Notes: generated by a model not told the origin, from the sequence alone. A DNA stretch of 52,799 nt from Paramacrobiotus metropolitanus (GCF_019649055.1 NW_026570541.1:1-52799); one strand, 5' to 3'. Shown: positions 29,547-39,013, counted from the first letter of the stretch. A program made the numbers and translations.

Positions 29547-30838
29547 CGCACATGCGGCACGGCAAAAGAACCAGAACTTTGCTGGATCCGTGTCCGGTAA
29601 GATAACTGTAGGAGGAATTCCTCCGGTTGTTCGGTATATAAGATTTTAAACTGGGAAATTAATTCCCAATCGACAACGGTAATTTCAATAGGTTTTTCTT
29701 TTAGCTGAGAAATATTCAGCGCGCTGCGTAAACCATAACGGCGCGGCGTTTCATATCGCCTAATCTCCATCTGGCGGAAAAGTTCAATTTTATACATATT
29801 GATCGAGTTTTTGATACGGAGATCGTATCCAATAATACGCAACAAATCCAAAGTGTCGGTTATGGCTTTGCCAATTTCGACTCGCTGCTCAGCGTTGACG
29901 GTGCCAACTACTGACACAACACGATTAACATATTGATCCAGGTCTCGACAAATAACGTCGATATCGCGGCGGATATACTGGGGATGCGTCTGACGCTCGG
30001 GCATCAATAGTACAGATGCGTCCGGTTTATACGGTGTTGGTTTGTCGCGCGTTGCGCGAACGTTCCAATTAGCTGCTTTCCTCTGAAATTTAGCAGCCAC
30101 ATTCAATTTACAAGGCATTATATCGCCTTCTACGAACGAGTTATCTGGGGTTTTCCCCACAATCGGTAAATTATAAGTAATTTTCTGTCGAGTTTTACCA
30201 CTAGCATTGCTAGTGTTGCTAGAATGACTAGCACCTGAATTCGGCTCAGAATCAACGATTGATTCACTTACAGGTACTGGCTGCACTCGCAGTAATTGTA
30301 AAGGCGGTTGTTGGTTTACTGGCGGCTTCCTGGTCAGCGGCGGAAGATTCGCTAACAGCGGATTAGTTTGCCGCTGTGGTGGCTCTTTCGGTGCTGTTCC
30401 AGCTGGCCATGGACACGGAGTTATCGTTTTCGTCTCCGGGTCATACTGGTAGCTTCCGCTGGGGAGACTCTGCTGTAGGTGAGCAATATGCTCAGGTGGC
30501 AATGCGCCCGGTGGTACTTGCAGCGCCATATTCGTATATCGAATAGGCGGCTGAATTTGCTGCATTTGCGGCTGATATCCTGTTGCTGGCAGACTTTGCT
30601 GCTGAAATGGTTGTGGCTGAAACATAACTGGCGGTTGCCATTGGCCTTGCTGTCCAGACTGAGGGGACAGCATTTGCTGTGATCCGCCAGTGTTCGCCAT
30701 AAATCTCTGTAAATTATGGGAATTATCCCTGCCCGGTAAGTATTGAATACTGTGATCTATGGGTAATACCTCAAAATTCCCACAATCACTAATTACAGGT
30801 AAATTTACCTGATTCGGTGGCGCAGTTACGCGCTTCAT
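29522..30838 (-). CDS. Unrecognised 438-aa Gln/Pro-rich ORF of the 10.6-kb element
   Basis: Unrecognised. Residues about 45-210 are Gln/Pro-rich and low complexity (QSGQQGQWQPPVMFQPQPFQ and similar), like a disordered scaffold or RNA-binding linker. Residues about 215-438 look folded: charged, with helical segments such as RRDIDVICRDLDQYVNRVVS and EIGKAITDTLDLLRIIGY. The ATG at 30838 follows an in-frame TAA and CTA triplet, directly after the 110-codon ORF, so the two ORFs form one frame interrupted by one stop. The frame is otherwise clean over 1.3 kb, in contrast to the broken RT. It could be a captured host gene or a family-specific structural protein. Confidence 0.6.
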   Translation of the reverse strand: MKRVTAPPNQVNLPVISDCGNFEVLPIDHSIQYLPGRDNSHNLQRFMANTGGSQQMLSPQSGQQGQWQPPVMFQPQPFQQQSLPATGYQPQMQQIQPPIRYTNMALQVPPGALPPEHIAHLQQSLPSGSYQYDPETKTITPCPWPAGTAPKEPPQRQTNPLLANLPPLTRKPPVNQQPPLQLLRVQPVPVSESIVDSEPNSGASHSSNTSNASGKTRQKITYNLPIVGKTPDNSFVEGDIMPCKLNVAAKFQRKAANWNVRATRDKPTPYKPDASVLLMPERQTHPQYIRRDIDVICRDLDQYVNRVVSVVGTVNAEQRVEIGKAITDTLDLLRIIGYDLRIKNSINMYKIELFRQMEIRRYETPRRYGLRSALNISQLKEKPIEITVVDWELISQFKILYTEQPEEFLLQLSYRTRIQQSSGSFAVPHVRCSEKSLP

Positions 30839-30841
30839 TAG

Positions 30842-31174
30842 TTACGCTGTGGCCCGCCCGAAATTTTCCGGGTGAATTGCGTAAGACCACTCACCAGTGC
30901 CTTCGCTAATAAACTGCACAGCGCTATCAAAAACACCACGGTAATAATACGGCGTGGCGCAGACTATCGTCCAATACTCCGGCAATGTAATCGTACGGTA
31001 GCCATCCAGACTGCGTAGCAGCACTTCGTCGTACAGACGGGATACGGTAATTTGTGAATTTTCCGATCGGAAATTCGGTCCCAGTGTGCATTCCACACAT
31101 TTCCGATTATTAGTGTTATGTTGACATCGCCTGCAGGAGCGCATTGGCGCATAGGCGTACGGTAATTCCTCCAT
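30842..31174 (-). CDS. 110-aa ORF with a CX2CX8CX2C motif
   Basis: The frame starts MEELPYAYAPMR and carries CRRCQHNTNNRKCVEC, a four-Cys arrangement that could bind zinc. Aromatic-rich sequence follows (YWTIVCATPYYYRGV). It ends at TAA at 30842-30844, and the next in-frame ATG is one codon later. The TAA-CTA context could permit readthrough, but a mutation creating the stop is equally plausible. It does not match an integrase HHCC zinc finger. Confidence 0.5.
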   Translation of the reverse strand: MEELPYAYAPMRSCRRCQHNTNNRKCVECTLGPNFRSENSQITVSRLYDEVLLRSLDGYRTITLPEYWTIVCATPYYYRGVFDSAVQFISEGTGEWSYAIHPENFGRATA

Positions 31175-31317
31175 TCCTTCTGCAAATAATTTAAATTAAT
31201 TAAATTATTCTGCAACTACGGCATTTATCTTATTGCATATTATATGCATACACCACCTCGGAGATACTGCTTTTAATTATCTTCTTCACTAACGCGGATA
31301 AAACGTGTTTTCAGCGA

Positions 31318-31518
31318 TTATTCTCGAGTGATTCGACTTATCGCCAAAGTTACGGCATCGTCTACTTGTTCAGCGATTGCTGGACATTTATCTGTAACGT
31401 GCACTCTTTGCAGAAAAGATAATCCCTTACGGCCGAAATAATAAGACGGCGAAGTTTCGCCATTATAACGGCGGGTTATTTGCGCATCTTCGTACATTGT
31501 ACGAATCATAGTCTGCAC
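31318..31518 (-). CDS. Short ORF after RNase H, unrecognised
   Basis: 66 codons of charged sequence (RTMYEDAQITRRYNGETS...). It lies where integrase would be expected but has no HHCC or DDE feature. It may be the remnant of a replaced or deleted integrase region, or an unrelated small ORF. Confidence 0.3.
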   Translation of the reverse strand: MQTMIRTMYEDAQITRRYNGETSPSYYFGRKGLSFLQRVHVTDKCPAIAEQVDDAVTLAISRITRE

Positions 31519-31542
31519 AGCGTATGGTTGGTAAGTGCCAAA

Positions 31543-31592
31543 ATGCTCACTTATACGCTGCGCTGTGGGATGCTCACTTATACGCTGCGCTG
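31543..31592. repeat. Tandem 23-bp direct repeat at the RNase H end
   Basis: atgctcacttatacgctgcgctg occurs at 31543-31565 and 31570-31592, overlapping the RNase H stop (31578). Short direct repeats can mark a deletion junction, which would fit the missing integrase. Confidence 0.6.
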
Positions 31593-31976
31593 CCTACTTA
31601 GCGCATCAGCGTTATCACACTGTTTTCCCGGTCTGTATAGTATAGTCATTTTATGACTGCTTAGCTGGAGTGCCCAGCGTGTCAAACGGCCATTCAGTCC
31701 CTCTTTGCGGGAGACCGATCTCAATAAGTTAGTTAAAGCTTGATGATCAGTCTGTACTGAAAAGTGTGAGTATTCGATGAAGTGTCGAAATTTCCGACAC
31801 GCGAAGACTACTGCCATACATTCCAGTTCTGTAATTGGATATTTCTTTTCAGCATCAGTGAGCAATTTGCTCGCATAAATAATCGGGTGTCCGTCCTGGT
31901 GCAATATTGCACCGATTCCTATTGTCGATGCATCGCATTCAATTACGGTTGGTTTACTCGGATCAAATTTGGCCAA
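31578..31976 (-). CDS. RNase H domain of the 10.6-kb element
   Basis: 132-codon frame with Asp in VIECDASTIGIGAIL, Glu in PITELECMAV, Asp in VQTDHQALTNL and the terminal NADALSRQ. These are the conserved acidic residues of a Ty3/Gypsy RNase H that degrades the RNA strand of the hybrid. RT connection sequence continues upstream only through frameshifts (to about 32200), so the frame here is the last intact piece of Pol. Confidence 0.8.
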   Translation of the reverse strand: MAKFDPSKPTVIECDASTIGIGAILHQDGHPIIYASKLLTDAEKKYPITELECMAVVFACRKFRHFIEYSHFSVQTDHQALTNLLRSVSRKEGLNGRLTRWALQLSSHKMTILYRPGKQCDNADALSRQRSV

Positions 31977-32199
31977 TACTGGCGCATTAATTAATGCCGA
32001 TTTTAAATCAGCAAATTCGCTATCATGGTCACTCGACCAATTCGCTTTTACATGAATTTCTCCCTTTAATAAGCCGTATAGACGGCGCGTTCTACCGGCA
32101 AAGTCTTTGACAAATTTACGGTAATAATTACAAAGTCCGAGGAATGACCTCAGATCCTTCTCTGCCTTTGGCTTTGGATATTTCTCAATGGCTGCTATT

Positions 32200-32694
32200 T
32201 TATCGGGCTATTATTTTTAGCTCCGTTTCGCCAATATGGCACTTACTCGGTTTCAACGTGAAACCAGCCTTTAAAAGCCACTCGCACATTAAACGTATTT
32301 TACGTTTGAGATCTTCAAAGTCTTTAGCGACGGCAATAATATCGTCCAAATAAGCGAAAATATTTTCGCAATGGACGTCCGATAGTGTCCTATTCATGGC
32401 TTCCTGAAACGTTGCAGGGCCATCTCAGACGCCGAAAGGCATTCTCAAAAATTCATAAAGTCCGTCCTGCGTAATAAACGCAGTCTTTTCTATTGAATCC
32501 TCGTGCATTTGCACCTGCCAAAATCCGGCGTTACAGTCAAAGCCACAATAATATTTATTGTCAGCTACTGCCTGCAATAATTCGTCCGGATTTGGAAGAG
32601 GGAAATTATTCTTTTTCGTAGCGTCATTTAATTTAATATAATTCACACAAAATCGCGTACCGATAGTTCCATCGGGATTCTTTTTACTCGCCAA
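32200..32694 (-). pseudogene. Reverse transcriptase core, broken
   Basis: The minus-strand pieces 32694-32425 and 32397-32200 carry RFCVNYIKLN, FITQDGLYEFLRMPFG and the catalytic FAYLDDIIAVA. An in-frame TGA falls directly after MPFGV (32425-32427), inside the conserved palm motif. The frame is lost again near 32210 before RNase H. Upstream, the fingers region is shortened: the protease ORF's SKPHR runs almost directly into the LASKKN segment in another frame, so a block of about 30 residues seems to be missing. Confidence 0.75.
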
Positions 32695-34511
32695 TACGAG
32701 GTCCTGTGCGGCTTAGACTTTATTGGTGCTGTATCGCCAGTGTCTATCTGGTGTTTCACAATTTGTACGTCGCCGAATGGGCGAGTTTTCGTAGCGAATA
32801 AGCCAGGATATTCAAGGAAAATTTCCTTGATTTCTTTGATTTCTTGTTCGGTTAAGTTAGGGTTGATTTTCAGCTCATCTACGGCTTTCTTAACGGTTTC
32901 CTGTTCTTCTGGTGTCATTTCTGCCAACATTGTGGCATTAACTTGAATATTTATCTCAGGAATTTCCTCGTACGGTTCTAAGTAGCCAATAAATTGGCCT
33001 TTTTTAATTGACTGCCGCTGATGTTGAAAATTAACGAATACCATATCAAATTTATTATTCAGTGGTTTAACCACTCCTTCCATCGGTTTTATCTGCCGCT
33101 TTATATACAGGTGCGGACTTGGAAGAAATAAAAATCTGTCGGTATCAAACTGCTCGTCTGCATCGAGATGGACATTCGCTGTCGCCCAATTAGTACCCGG
33201 ATTGATTAATAGTTTATCGCCGGCGAAGACTTTAATAGGCTTAGCGCGTGTTCCGCGGTAAGGAGGGTTAATATTCGGAGACTGGGAAAATTCCCAAGTC
33301 GGAGATTCATTAGTGATCTCGGCAGAATCACTGGGCCCTACCAATTCTGCATTTACGATAATTAAACTGTTAGAGTCCGGTACTACTTCGATGCTAGCTT
33401 GATTAATTAAATTATTATTATTAGTTTCGTTAGTAGCGGCAGTATCGAGGGTATTCCTCACTACGATAGGCTGATCGTCTTTTAAAAATTCAACTACCCG
33501 CACCGTCGGCGCAAAACTGACTGACCGATTATGGTTCGCTACGGTTTTTACAACCGTTTCATTAGCGCAATTGTTGAACAGTTTACACTCGTTCAACTGG
33601 TACGGCAATACTGGTAATTTACGTCTCGTTAACTGCGCTACTACGCGCAACGGTGTACGCAATACATACGGTAATGGTATTTTAAAATATTTGAAGATCT
33701 GGTTTAAGTGTCGCTGTTTTTCCTCCAGGGCAGAGTATTCCGCCTTATATTGTTTAGCCAAATCGCGGACAATTTCTTCCGTCTTTGCGGAATCAATACC
33801 CGGGACTGGTACGTCCTCGTCCATAAATAGGTACATCAGATTAGTAACGTCTTCCATGGTTTTAATAAGATCCTGGACTTCTTTTACTAACACTTGATAT
33901 TCGCCCCATAGGCGACGGAATGTAGCTTTTGCTGCTAACCGGACTTTTGCCGGCTTCTTCAGTACTGATTTGGAACGAATAGTTTTACCTGTTTCTATTG
34001 TGGCTGTTGCCACGGGTATCGGGAAGACTTTGCTCCCTATGGATACGGTTTCTTCCTGTACGGCCTCTTGTGCCGATATTACTAATTCACCAGTAATTTC
34101 TCCCGTTGCCACGGGTATCGGGAAGACTTCTTCCTCTACGGTATTTGTCGTTTGAATAACCGGCGACACCGGTTCGCTCATTATTAATGGGCCCGGTTTC
34201 TTATCGGGCTGATATTCTAAATATCGTAATTTGTTATGTCGAACGGCATAAAATTTATCTTGCAGGAAATCCTGCCCCAAGAGTACTTTTATTTCATCGG
34301 TCGTTGGCTTAATATAAGCCGAATGTAAGGATTCGAAATTCTTAATTTTTATCGCTATTCTACAATAATGTGTAACGAGGAATCCACGGACTCCTCCGAT
34401 ACCGCGGATGTGTAGCGGTTTAATTAACGGTATTCTTGCGGCTTTAATCTCATTCACAAATTCACTAGAAATTAGTGAAGTCTCTGCACCGGTATCAATC
34501 AGCACCGGCAC
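32643..34511 (-). CDS. Protease and long linker up to the RT entry of the 10.6-kb element
   Basis: 622-codon frame. Residues 1-95 are a retropepsin-like protease (PVLIDTGAETSLIS and VLLGQDFL). Then comes a linker of about 450 residues of mixed charged and Ser/Thr-rich sequence, in which the phrase VFPIPVAT occurs twice about 33 residues apart. The last 80 residues approach RT (LFATKTRPFGDVQIVKHQIDTGD). The linker is unusually long for a Ty3/Gypsy Pol and could hold a family-specific domain. The protease region is open further upstream, so the N-terminus is not fixed at 34511. Confidence 0.75.
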   Translation of the reverse strand: MPVLIDTGAETSLISSEFVNEIKAARIPLIKPLHIRGIGGVRGFLVTHYCRIAIKIKNFESLHSAYIKPTTDEIKVLLGQDFLQDKFYAVRHNKLRYLEYQPDKKPGPLIMSEPVSPVIQTTNTVEEEVFPIPVATGEITGELVISAQEAVQEETVSIGSKVFPIPVATATIETGKTIRSKSVLKKPAKVRLAAKATFRRLWGEYQVLVKEVQDLIKTMEDVTNLMYLFMDEDVPVPGIDSAKTEEIVRDLAKQYKAEYSALEEKQRHLNQIFKYFKIPLPYVLRTPLRVVAQLTRRKLPVLPYQLNECKLFNNCANETVVKTVANHNRSVSFAPTVRVVEFLKDDQPIVVRNTLDTAATNETNNNNLINQASIEVVPDSNSLIIVNAELVGPSDSAEITNESPTWEFSQSPNINPPYRGTRAKPIKVFAGDKLLINPGTNWATANVHLDADEQFDTDRFLFLPSPHLYIKRQIKPMEGVVKPLNNKFDMVFVNFQHQRQSIKKGQFIGYLEPYEEIPEINIQVNATMLAEMTPEEQETVKKAVDELKINPNLTEQEIKEIKEIFLEYPGLFATKTRPFGDVQIVKHQIDTGDTAPIKSKPHRTSYWRVKRIPMELSVRDFV

Positions 34512-34717
34512 CTCGCAATAATTTATTATTGCTTTTATTGTTAATGGTGCGGTCCTTCCAGGCTCATCGTTATCGGTTAAAGTTGTAAAATTAATATCAG
34601 CATTGCTGATATCCGATAATTCATCGGCATCGGTTTCAATTACTCGTAATCCATTGATTACTATTTCTTCGTTTTTATCCGGCGGTTTGGGTGGAATAGG
34701 GTCGGTAAAGCCGGAGT

Positions 34718-35908
34718 TTACCGCCCTTCCTCGTTTTCCTGCTCGGGCGGAGCAAAGAACGGATTATTATCCGGAGGCGGCGATCCCGATGTCGGGTGTA
34801 CCCGATCCTCTACTGGGCCGACACTCTGGCGGGAATTACTCCTCTGCCTGGCCGGCGAACTAGGTTCGCTTCCTGACTGACTGCCACTACGGCGCTGGTA
34901 GAAGTCGGCGGCACATCGCCGATTTCCAGTCTCCGGATCATGGTAGGCCAAGTAAGTTGGGTTTTCGCACCGCGGTTTATCGCGAAACTGACATTCACGG
35001 AAGTAATGCCCGCACAAATCACAGTGCTGGCAGTACTTCACCACTCTGTTGCCACGCAAAGTTTTCTGCAAGGCCGGTGACCGATCGGTCACTTCCTGTA
35101 TTCTGTTAATATTGTTTGCCCACTGCTCTTTACGAGACGGTGCGCGATTTTCTTCTCCATTATTTCGACTGTCGCCGCTATCAGCTTTGCTGATATTACT
35201 ACGGACACTACTATTGTTATTGTTACGATTACCGTAACTTGGTTTTCCACTGTTCTTACTGCTTGGCCGCGGCGGGCTAGCAGCCGCTGCCGCGTATGAC
35301 TTCGGTTGGACTTGTGCTGTTCGCACAGTGACTACATCGGTATCCCTATCCTGTTTACGTCGGACATTGCCGACCGGAATAACGTATTTTTCGGGACTAT
35401 TAGAAGACAAATATCGGAGTATCTCGAGAAATCTCTCGGGAGTATCCGGTCGCATAACTTCCATTTTGTCATGGAGTTTTTCATGCGATTTCAATCCACG
35501 CATTAGGAACGATACGAATTGTTCTGGTGTACCATTAAACCCAGCGCGATCGCGCAAAGTCATCATGGCCTGGTAGTAACTTTCCAGAGTTTCCTGGCCA
35601 GGTCGGTAATTACGGTTTGTTAGCTCTGCTAACGCGTTAACCGATCGCTTCGAATCGCCAAATCTGGCGATTAACTGCTGTTTCCATTCACGGTATGTTG
35701 TGGGTGCCGCGTTTGAAGTGATCAAACCGTTGTACCACACGATGGCTTCATCTTTAAGGCAATATGCCAATTCCGTAATTTTCCTCTCATCTGTAGTCCA
35801 CCGGTTGGCGGTGGCTGCATGATCAAACTTTATTATAAAGCTGTCGATATCTTCTTTGCTACCATTGTAGCTCGGGCGCGGTACTGGCTGGCGCATTACA
35901 TCAACCAA
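34718..35908 (-). CDS. Gag capsid and zinc knuckle of the 10.6-kb element
   Basis: 396-codon frame. The N-terminal part (YNGSKEDIDSFIIKFDHAA, EAIVWYNGL, TYREWKQQLIARFG and LESYYQAMMTLR) is typical of a Ty3/Gypsy capsid. A Ser/Asn-rich linker follows, then one CCHC knuckle (CQHCDLCGHYFREC) at about residue 295 and an Arg/Ser/Pro-rich tail. It forms particles and packages RNA. Coding sequence in another frame upstream (35997-37193) suggests that gag may originally have been one longer protein. Confidence 0.85.
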   Translation of the reverse strand: MVDVMRQPVPRPSYNGSKEDIDSFIIKFDHAATANRWTTDERKITELAYCLKDEAIVWYNGLITSNAAPTTYREWKQQLIARFGDSKRSVNALAELTNRNYRPGQETLESYYQAMMTLRDRAGFNGTPEQFVSFLMRGLKSHEKLHDKMEVMRPDTPERFLEILRYLSSNSPEKYVIPVGNVRRKQDRDTDVVTVRTAQVQPKSYAAAAASPPRPSSKNSGKPSYGNRNNNNSSVRSNISKADSGDSRNNGEENRAPSRKEQWANNINRIQEVTDRSPALQKTLRGNRVVKYCQHCDLCGHYFRECQFRDKPRCENPTYLAYHDPETGNRRCAADFYQRRSGSQSGSEPSSPARQRSNSRQSVGPVEDRVHPTSGSPPPDNNPFFAPPEQENEEGR

Positions 35909-35996
35909 AAACCGATTTTCTTACAGGACTCACTGTCCTGCTTTGTCCAATGCCTGCTCGCTGAATTTCTTCCCGCAAAATACTTCGGAGATATTG

Positions 35997-37193
35997 CTAC
36001 TTATCAACACTCGGCATTTCCCGGGAACCACTCTCGTTCATCGCCGAGGGTGTTTGTTGTGCCCGAGACAACTGAGTCTCTTCCGTATTAGCGGCATATG
36101 CCCTACTGAGTGGTCGCTCGCCGTATTCTACGGCTTCTGGATTCATCTGTCGATCGTACAGCGTTCGATAATCTTTTGCTAGAGAATTGAATTTCCCAAT
36201 TAGGGATTTATGTTCGGTCTGGCTCTCGTGCAGCATAGACTGCACGTTCTTCAGATCCGTCATTTGATTAAAGTTGTTAGTCTTCAATCGCTGGTTCTCC
36301 TGCCACACTTGATCAAGCATGGTGTCTTTCTCAGCTAATTGCTGATTCATATCGGAATTTCCAGCACGTGCTTCGTCTACTTTCGTTTTTAATTCGGCAA
36401 TTGCCGCATCCTTCTCGCCTATTAAAGCCCGCAAGCCCAGTACGATTTTTTCCACATTTTTGAAGTAACTATGGGCGTGCTGATACTGATTTTTATGGTG
36501 CTGCACCTCGTCTTCAGCTACTTCTAGCTTCCTCTGTAGATCTTTAATCACTACCTGGTTAGCCGAAATTGTTTCGGTCGCTTGTTTCAATTCCACAATA
36601 GTGGAGCCTGCTACCGGCTTAGCCGCAGAGTTCAGCAATTCGTTTAAATTAGCAGTGTACGATTGCGTTTTACGCAATGTACTCGGTACTACCGTCACGG
36701 GTTCTTCTTCTTCCGTTGTTACGGATTTATTTAGCTCGCTTTCACTCACTTGAGAAAACGACCCCGTCGTGGCCGTTGACTCTGTAGTACTATCAGACCC
36801 CTCTGGTGCGGGTACCTGCACTTCTTCCCGACTATCGGGATTAACCTGTCGAATTTTATCGGGAGTTAGCGGCCTGAAAAACAACTGATCAGGCGGCTCC
36901 ATTACTGGTGTGTCAAGGAGATTATCCCCTTGATCCATCACGGTTGCCTTCCTCGGTTTGCGAGGTTTATCCTCTAGGACTTTATCGGCTACTTCTACGC
37001 CTGCTTCCTTCAGCTGATTTGCTTTACTGCGAGTGACTTTGTCCGGCTGAGCGACGCCACTCGTACAAGCCTTTGCTGGATCGTCGGTTATCCCTTTCAG
37101 TACTTTACTGGCTGATTTTAGGACGTCTTCTACGCCCTGTTTCAACCTGTCAATGGCTAGGTGTTTTCTGATCGGAGAACGATGTATCGACAT
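35997..37193 (-). CDS. 398-aa coiled-coil ORF upstream of gag
   Basis: The first ORF of the element, starting MSIHRSPIRKHLAIDRLKQG. Residues 1-200 are basic then Ser/Thr/Glu-rich. Residues about 205-345 are a long predicted coiled coil (DLQRKLEVAEDEVQHHKNQY and QQLAEKDTMLDQVWQENQRL). It ends at a TAG; coding-like sequence continues past it for about 90 nt in the same frame and reaches the capsid ORF by a frame change. It could be the N-terminal oligomerisation domain of gag or a separate protein. Long coiled coils before capsid are unusual for Ty3/Gypsy elements but known in some. Confidence 0.7.
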   Translation of the reverse strand: MSIHRSPIRKHLAIDRLKQGVEDVLKSASKVLKGITDDPAKACTSGVAQPDKVTRSKANQLKEAGVEVADKVLEDKPRKPRKATVMDQGDNLLDTPVMEPPDQLFFRPLTPDKIRQVNPDSREEVQVPAPEGSDSTTESTATTGSFSQVSESELNKSVTTEEEEPVTVVPSTLRKTQSYTANLNELLNSAAKPVAGSTIVELKQATETISANQVVIKDLQRKLEVAEDEVQHHKNQYQHAHSYFKNVEKIVLGLRALIGEKDAAIAELKTKVDEARAGNSDMNQQLAEKDTMLDQVWQENQRLKTNNFNQMTDLKNVQSMLHESQTEHKSLIGKFNSLAKDYRTLYDRQMNPEAVEYGERPLSRAYAANTEETQLSRAQQTPSAMNESGSREMPSVDK

Positions 37194-38102
37194 TATGCCA
37201 TCTACTACGGTGTTGTCTAGTTCAAAAAATATTAAACGATAATAATTTTTGTCGAAATCTAAACTTATTTTTGCCCGTTACGCTACAGGACTGCTTTGCA
37301 GTTTTCGATTTCGTACAGTTAGAAAGTTGGCCTGGGCGGCTATGAATAGCCTGCCCCACGCAATTCTATTGAGCTGCTCTGCAGCTATACTTACACAAAA
37401 GAACGGCTATCGCTGATAGGAATCAGCTAGTTCCTTGACATAACTTTCAGACAGAATCGGGGAAATCCGCTCCACTGAGCCATCGCTCCGTTACAAATAA
37501 CCTTTGCAAATAGTAGTTTGTGCGCTCCGTTAATAATCAAATCAAACGACATTCTTAAAATAGAACGATCGTTCTCTTACAGAAGGATGTCATCAAAATA
37601 CACCACAACGATATCTGTTACAATAATCCGTACAACCCTGCCATCTATGACGATAGCCAAAACTTTCTTCATTTCGGTCAAAATTTTGACTGTACAATAT
37701 CCAGTTTAGTCGAGAGCAATCGTTCTCTTCCTTCCCCGTTTTTATAAAACGCTAGTTTCTATAAGACACTATTTTCTGGGCAGAAGTAATCCGTCCTTTA
37801 AGGAATTTATCCTAGTAAATTCAAAATTATAGGCTTAATGCCTACCACTTCGATACGTTGTCCGCGGTTCTTCTCCTTGCTGGCGGCCGCGTGCCTTCCG
37901 AACCAGCGACGCTCCGTGCTTCGATTCTGTGGGAGGATTCTCCTACTTCTGCTGTTCGTTGCTGGCTATCGCTGGTGGACCGGGGTCTCCACTGAAGGAG
38001 GGGAAACTTCCGTGTCACGGCGTGTATGAGAGTACGCCGTTATCGAGTGCGAAAAAACTAAAAAACTGAGGGAATGACAGGGATCTTAATGCATCTCCAC
38101 CA
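37194..38102 (-). other. Leader of the 10.6-kb element with primer-binding site
   Basis: About 900 bp between the 5' LTR and the first ORF. On the minus strand TGGTGGAGATGC starts immediately after the LTR (38102 downward), consistent with a tRNA primer-binding site; the tRNA is not assigned. Plus-strand frames here (37518-37709, 37838-38029) have no support. Confidence 0.6.
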
Positions 38103-38395
38103 TCTCGGAGAAGCGTCTACGCTGTGCAGAGAAACGACACCGGAAACAACATCTCGAAATAATCGCTTTTATTTCAATGAAATAAATGCTAATCAGCATC
38201 GAAACAAATCTCTAAAGGTGAGAAAAAGGGCATGAAATCAAGGAAAGCTAGGAAACGATGTTAACGGTTCCGAAGCTGGCACTCGAATGGCAAAACATGC
38301 TTTAGCATGTGCGCAGAGTGGCGAATGGTGAGCCGATCCAGTAATGGTGAGGCGAACACGCCAATATCCTGTGCACTACGCACAACACTCTGACA
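38103..38395 (-). repeat. 5' LTR of the 10.6-kb element
   Basis: 293 bp, direct-repeat partner of 27753-28048 with about four substitutions and one 3-bp gap. AATAAA is near its minus-strand 3' end. Confidence 0.8.
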
Positions 38396-38399
38396 CTAC

Positions 38400-39013
38400 T
38401 TAGGTGACGGACGTTACCGATGTGACCGTGATGCGATGTGATGTGATTTGATGTCGTGATCTTTCAGTGTGTGTGCATCCTCCTTTTTCTACATGCATAA
38501 ATGAACCTCCATCTCTCGCAGTGACGTAGTCGGTGTCGGTATCAGCTTCATATTATAGCTAAAGGCGGATGATATGCTCAGAACTTTCGCGCATTCATCA
38601 ATCACTGTTTACATTAATAACATTATTTTTTGAATTTTTGTCTCCTGTAACTCCCCAAACGAATGTTTCGCGGCCGAACGATTTTTCACCTGAATTTTGT
38701 ACAAATCAATTGACTACGCAAAAGCGTGTTTGGTGGTGCGCAGAAGCAGAACTCTCGTTTAAGTCCTCGCGCTACAGTACGGACGTTTCCGTGCAGTTCC
38801 CGTTGATATCTAATGAGGAAGCGGGTTTATCAACACACATAAATAAGACGGCTATAAAATGCCATTGCTAAACCCTGGCTTCCATTCAAAAATTTCTATA
38901 GACCTTTGGTCGATAATTTGAACTTTACTGAACTTTCACGTGATCACTCAATCTTCCTTGACAGTACTGGCAGTGGCAGCACTTTACATAAAATACTGAC
39001 TTTTCATCGATTC
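38400..39013 (+). other. Stretch with one secretory-like ORF (38569-38871)
   Basis: The 100-codon plus frame 38569-38871 has a hydrophobic segment near its start (LFTLITLFFEFLSPV), then a Cys-containing polar region with an NVS and an NKT sequon, so it could be a small secreted protein or an exon. No known domain. The remaining sequence is non-coding. Confidence 0.3.

Larger units (their letters stand above)
27753..38395 (-). mobile_element. 10.6-kb LTR retroelement, integrase-less, with extra 3' ORFs
   Basis: LTRs of about 296 bp (27753-28048) and 293 bp (38103-38395) are direct repeats differing at roughly four bases plus one 3-bp gap. CTAC flanks both ends (27749-27752 and 38396-38399). 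Minus orientation is shown by coding strand, LTR start TGTCAGAG, and a TGG primer-binding site after the 38.1-kb LTR. Order on the minus strand: leader of about 900 bp, a coiled-coil ORF, capsid/zinc-knuckle gag, protease-linker-RT, RNase H, then Cys-rich, Gln/Pro-rich and acidic ORFs. No HHCC or DDE integrase is visible. Protease, RT and RNase H mark it as Ty3/Gypsy-like. RT is broken by stops, frameshifts and a missing segment, so this copy should be inactive. Confidence 0.85.

Noticed and set aside
30842-31174. Integrase zinc finger in the 10.6-kb element
   Set aside because: The CX2CX8CX2C spacing lacks the two His of the HHCC motif and no DDE core follows.
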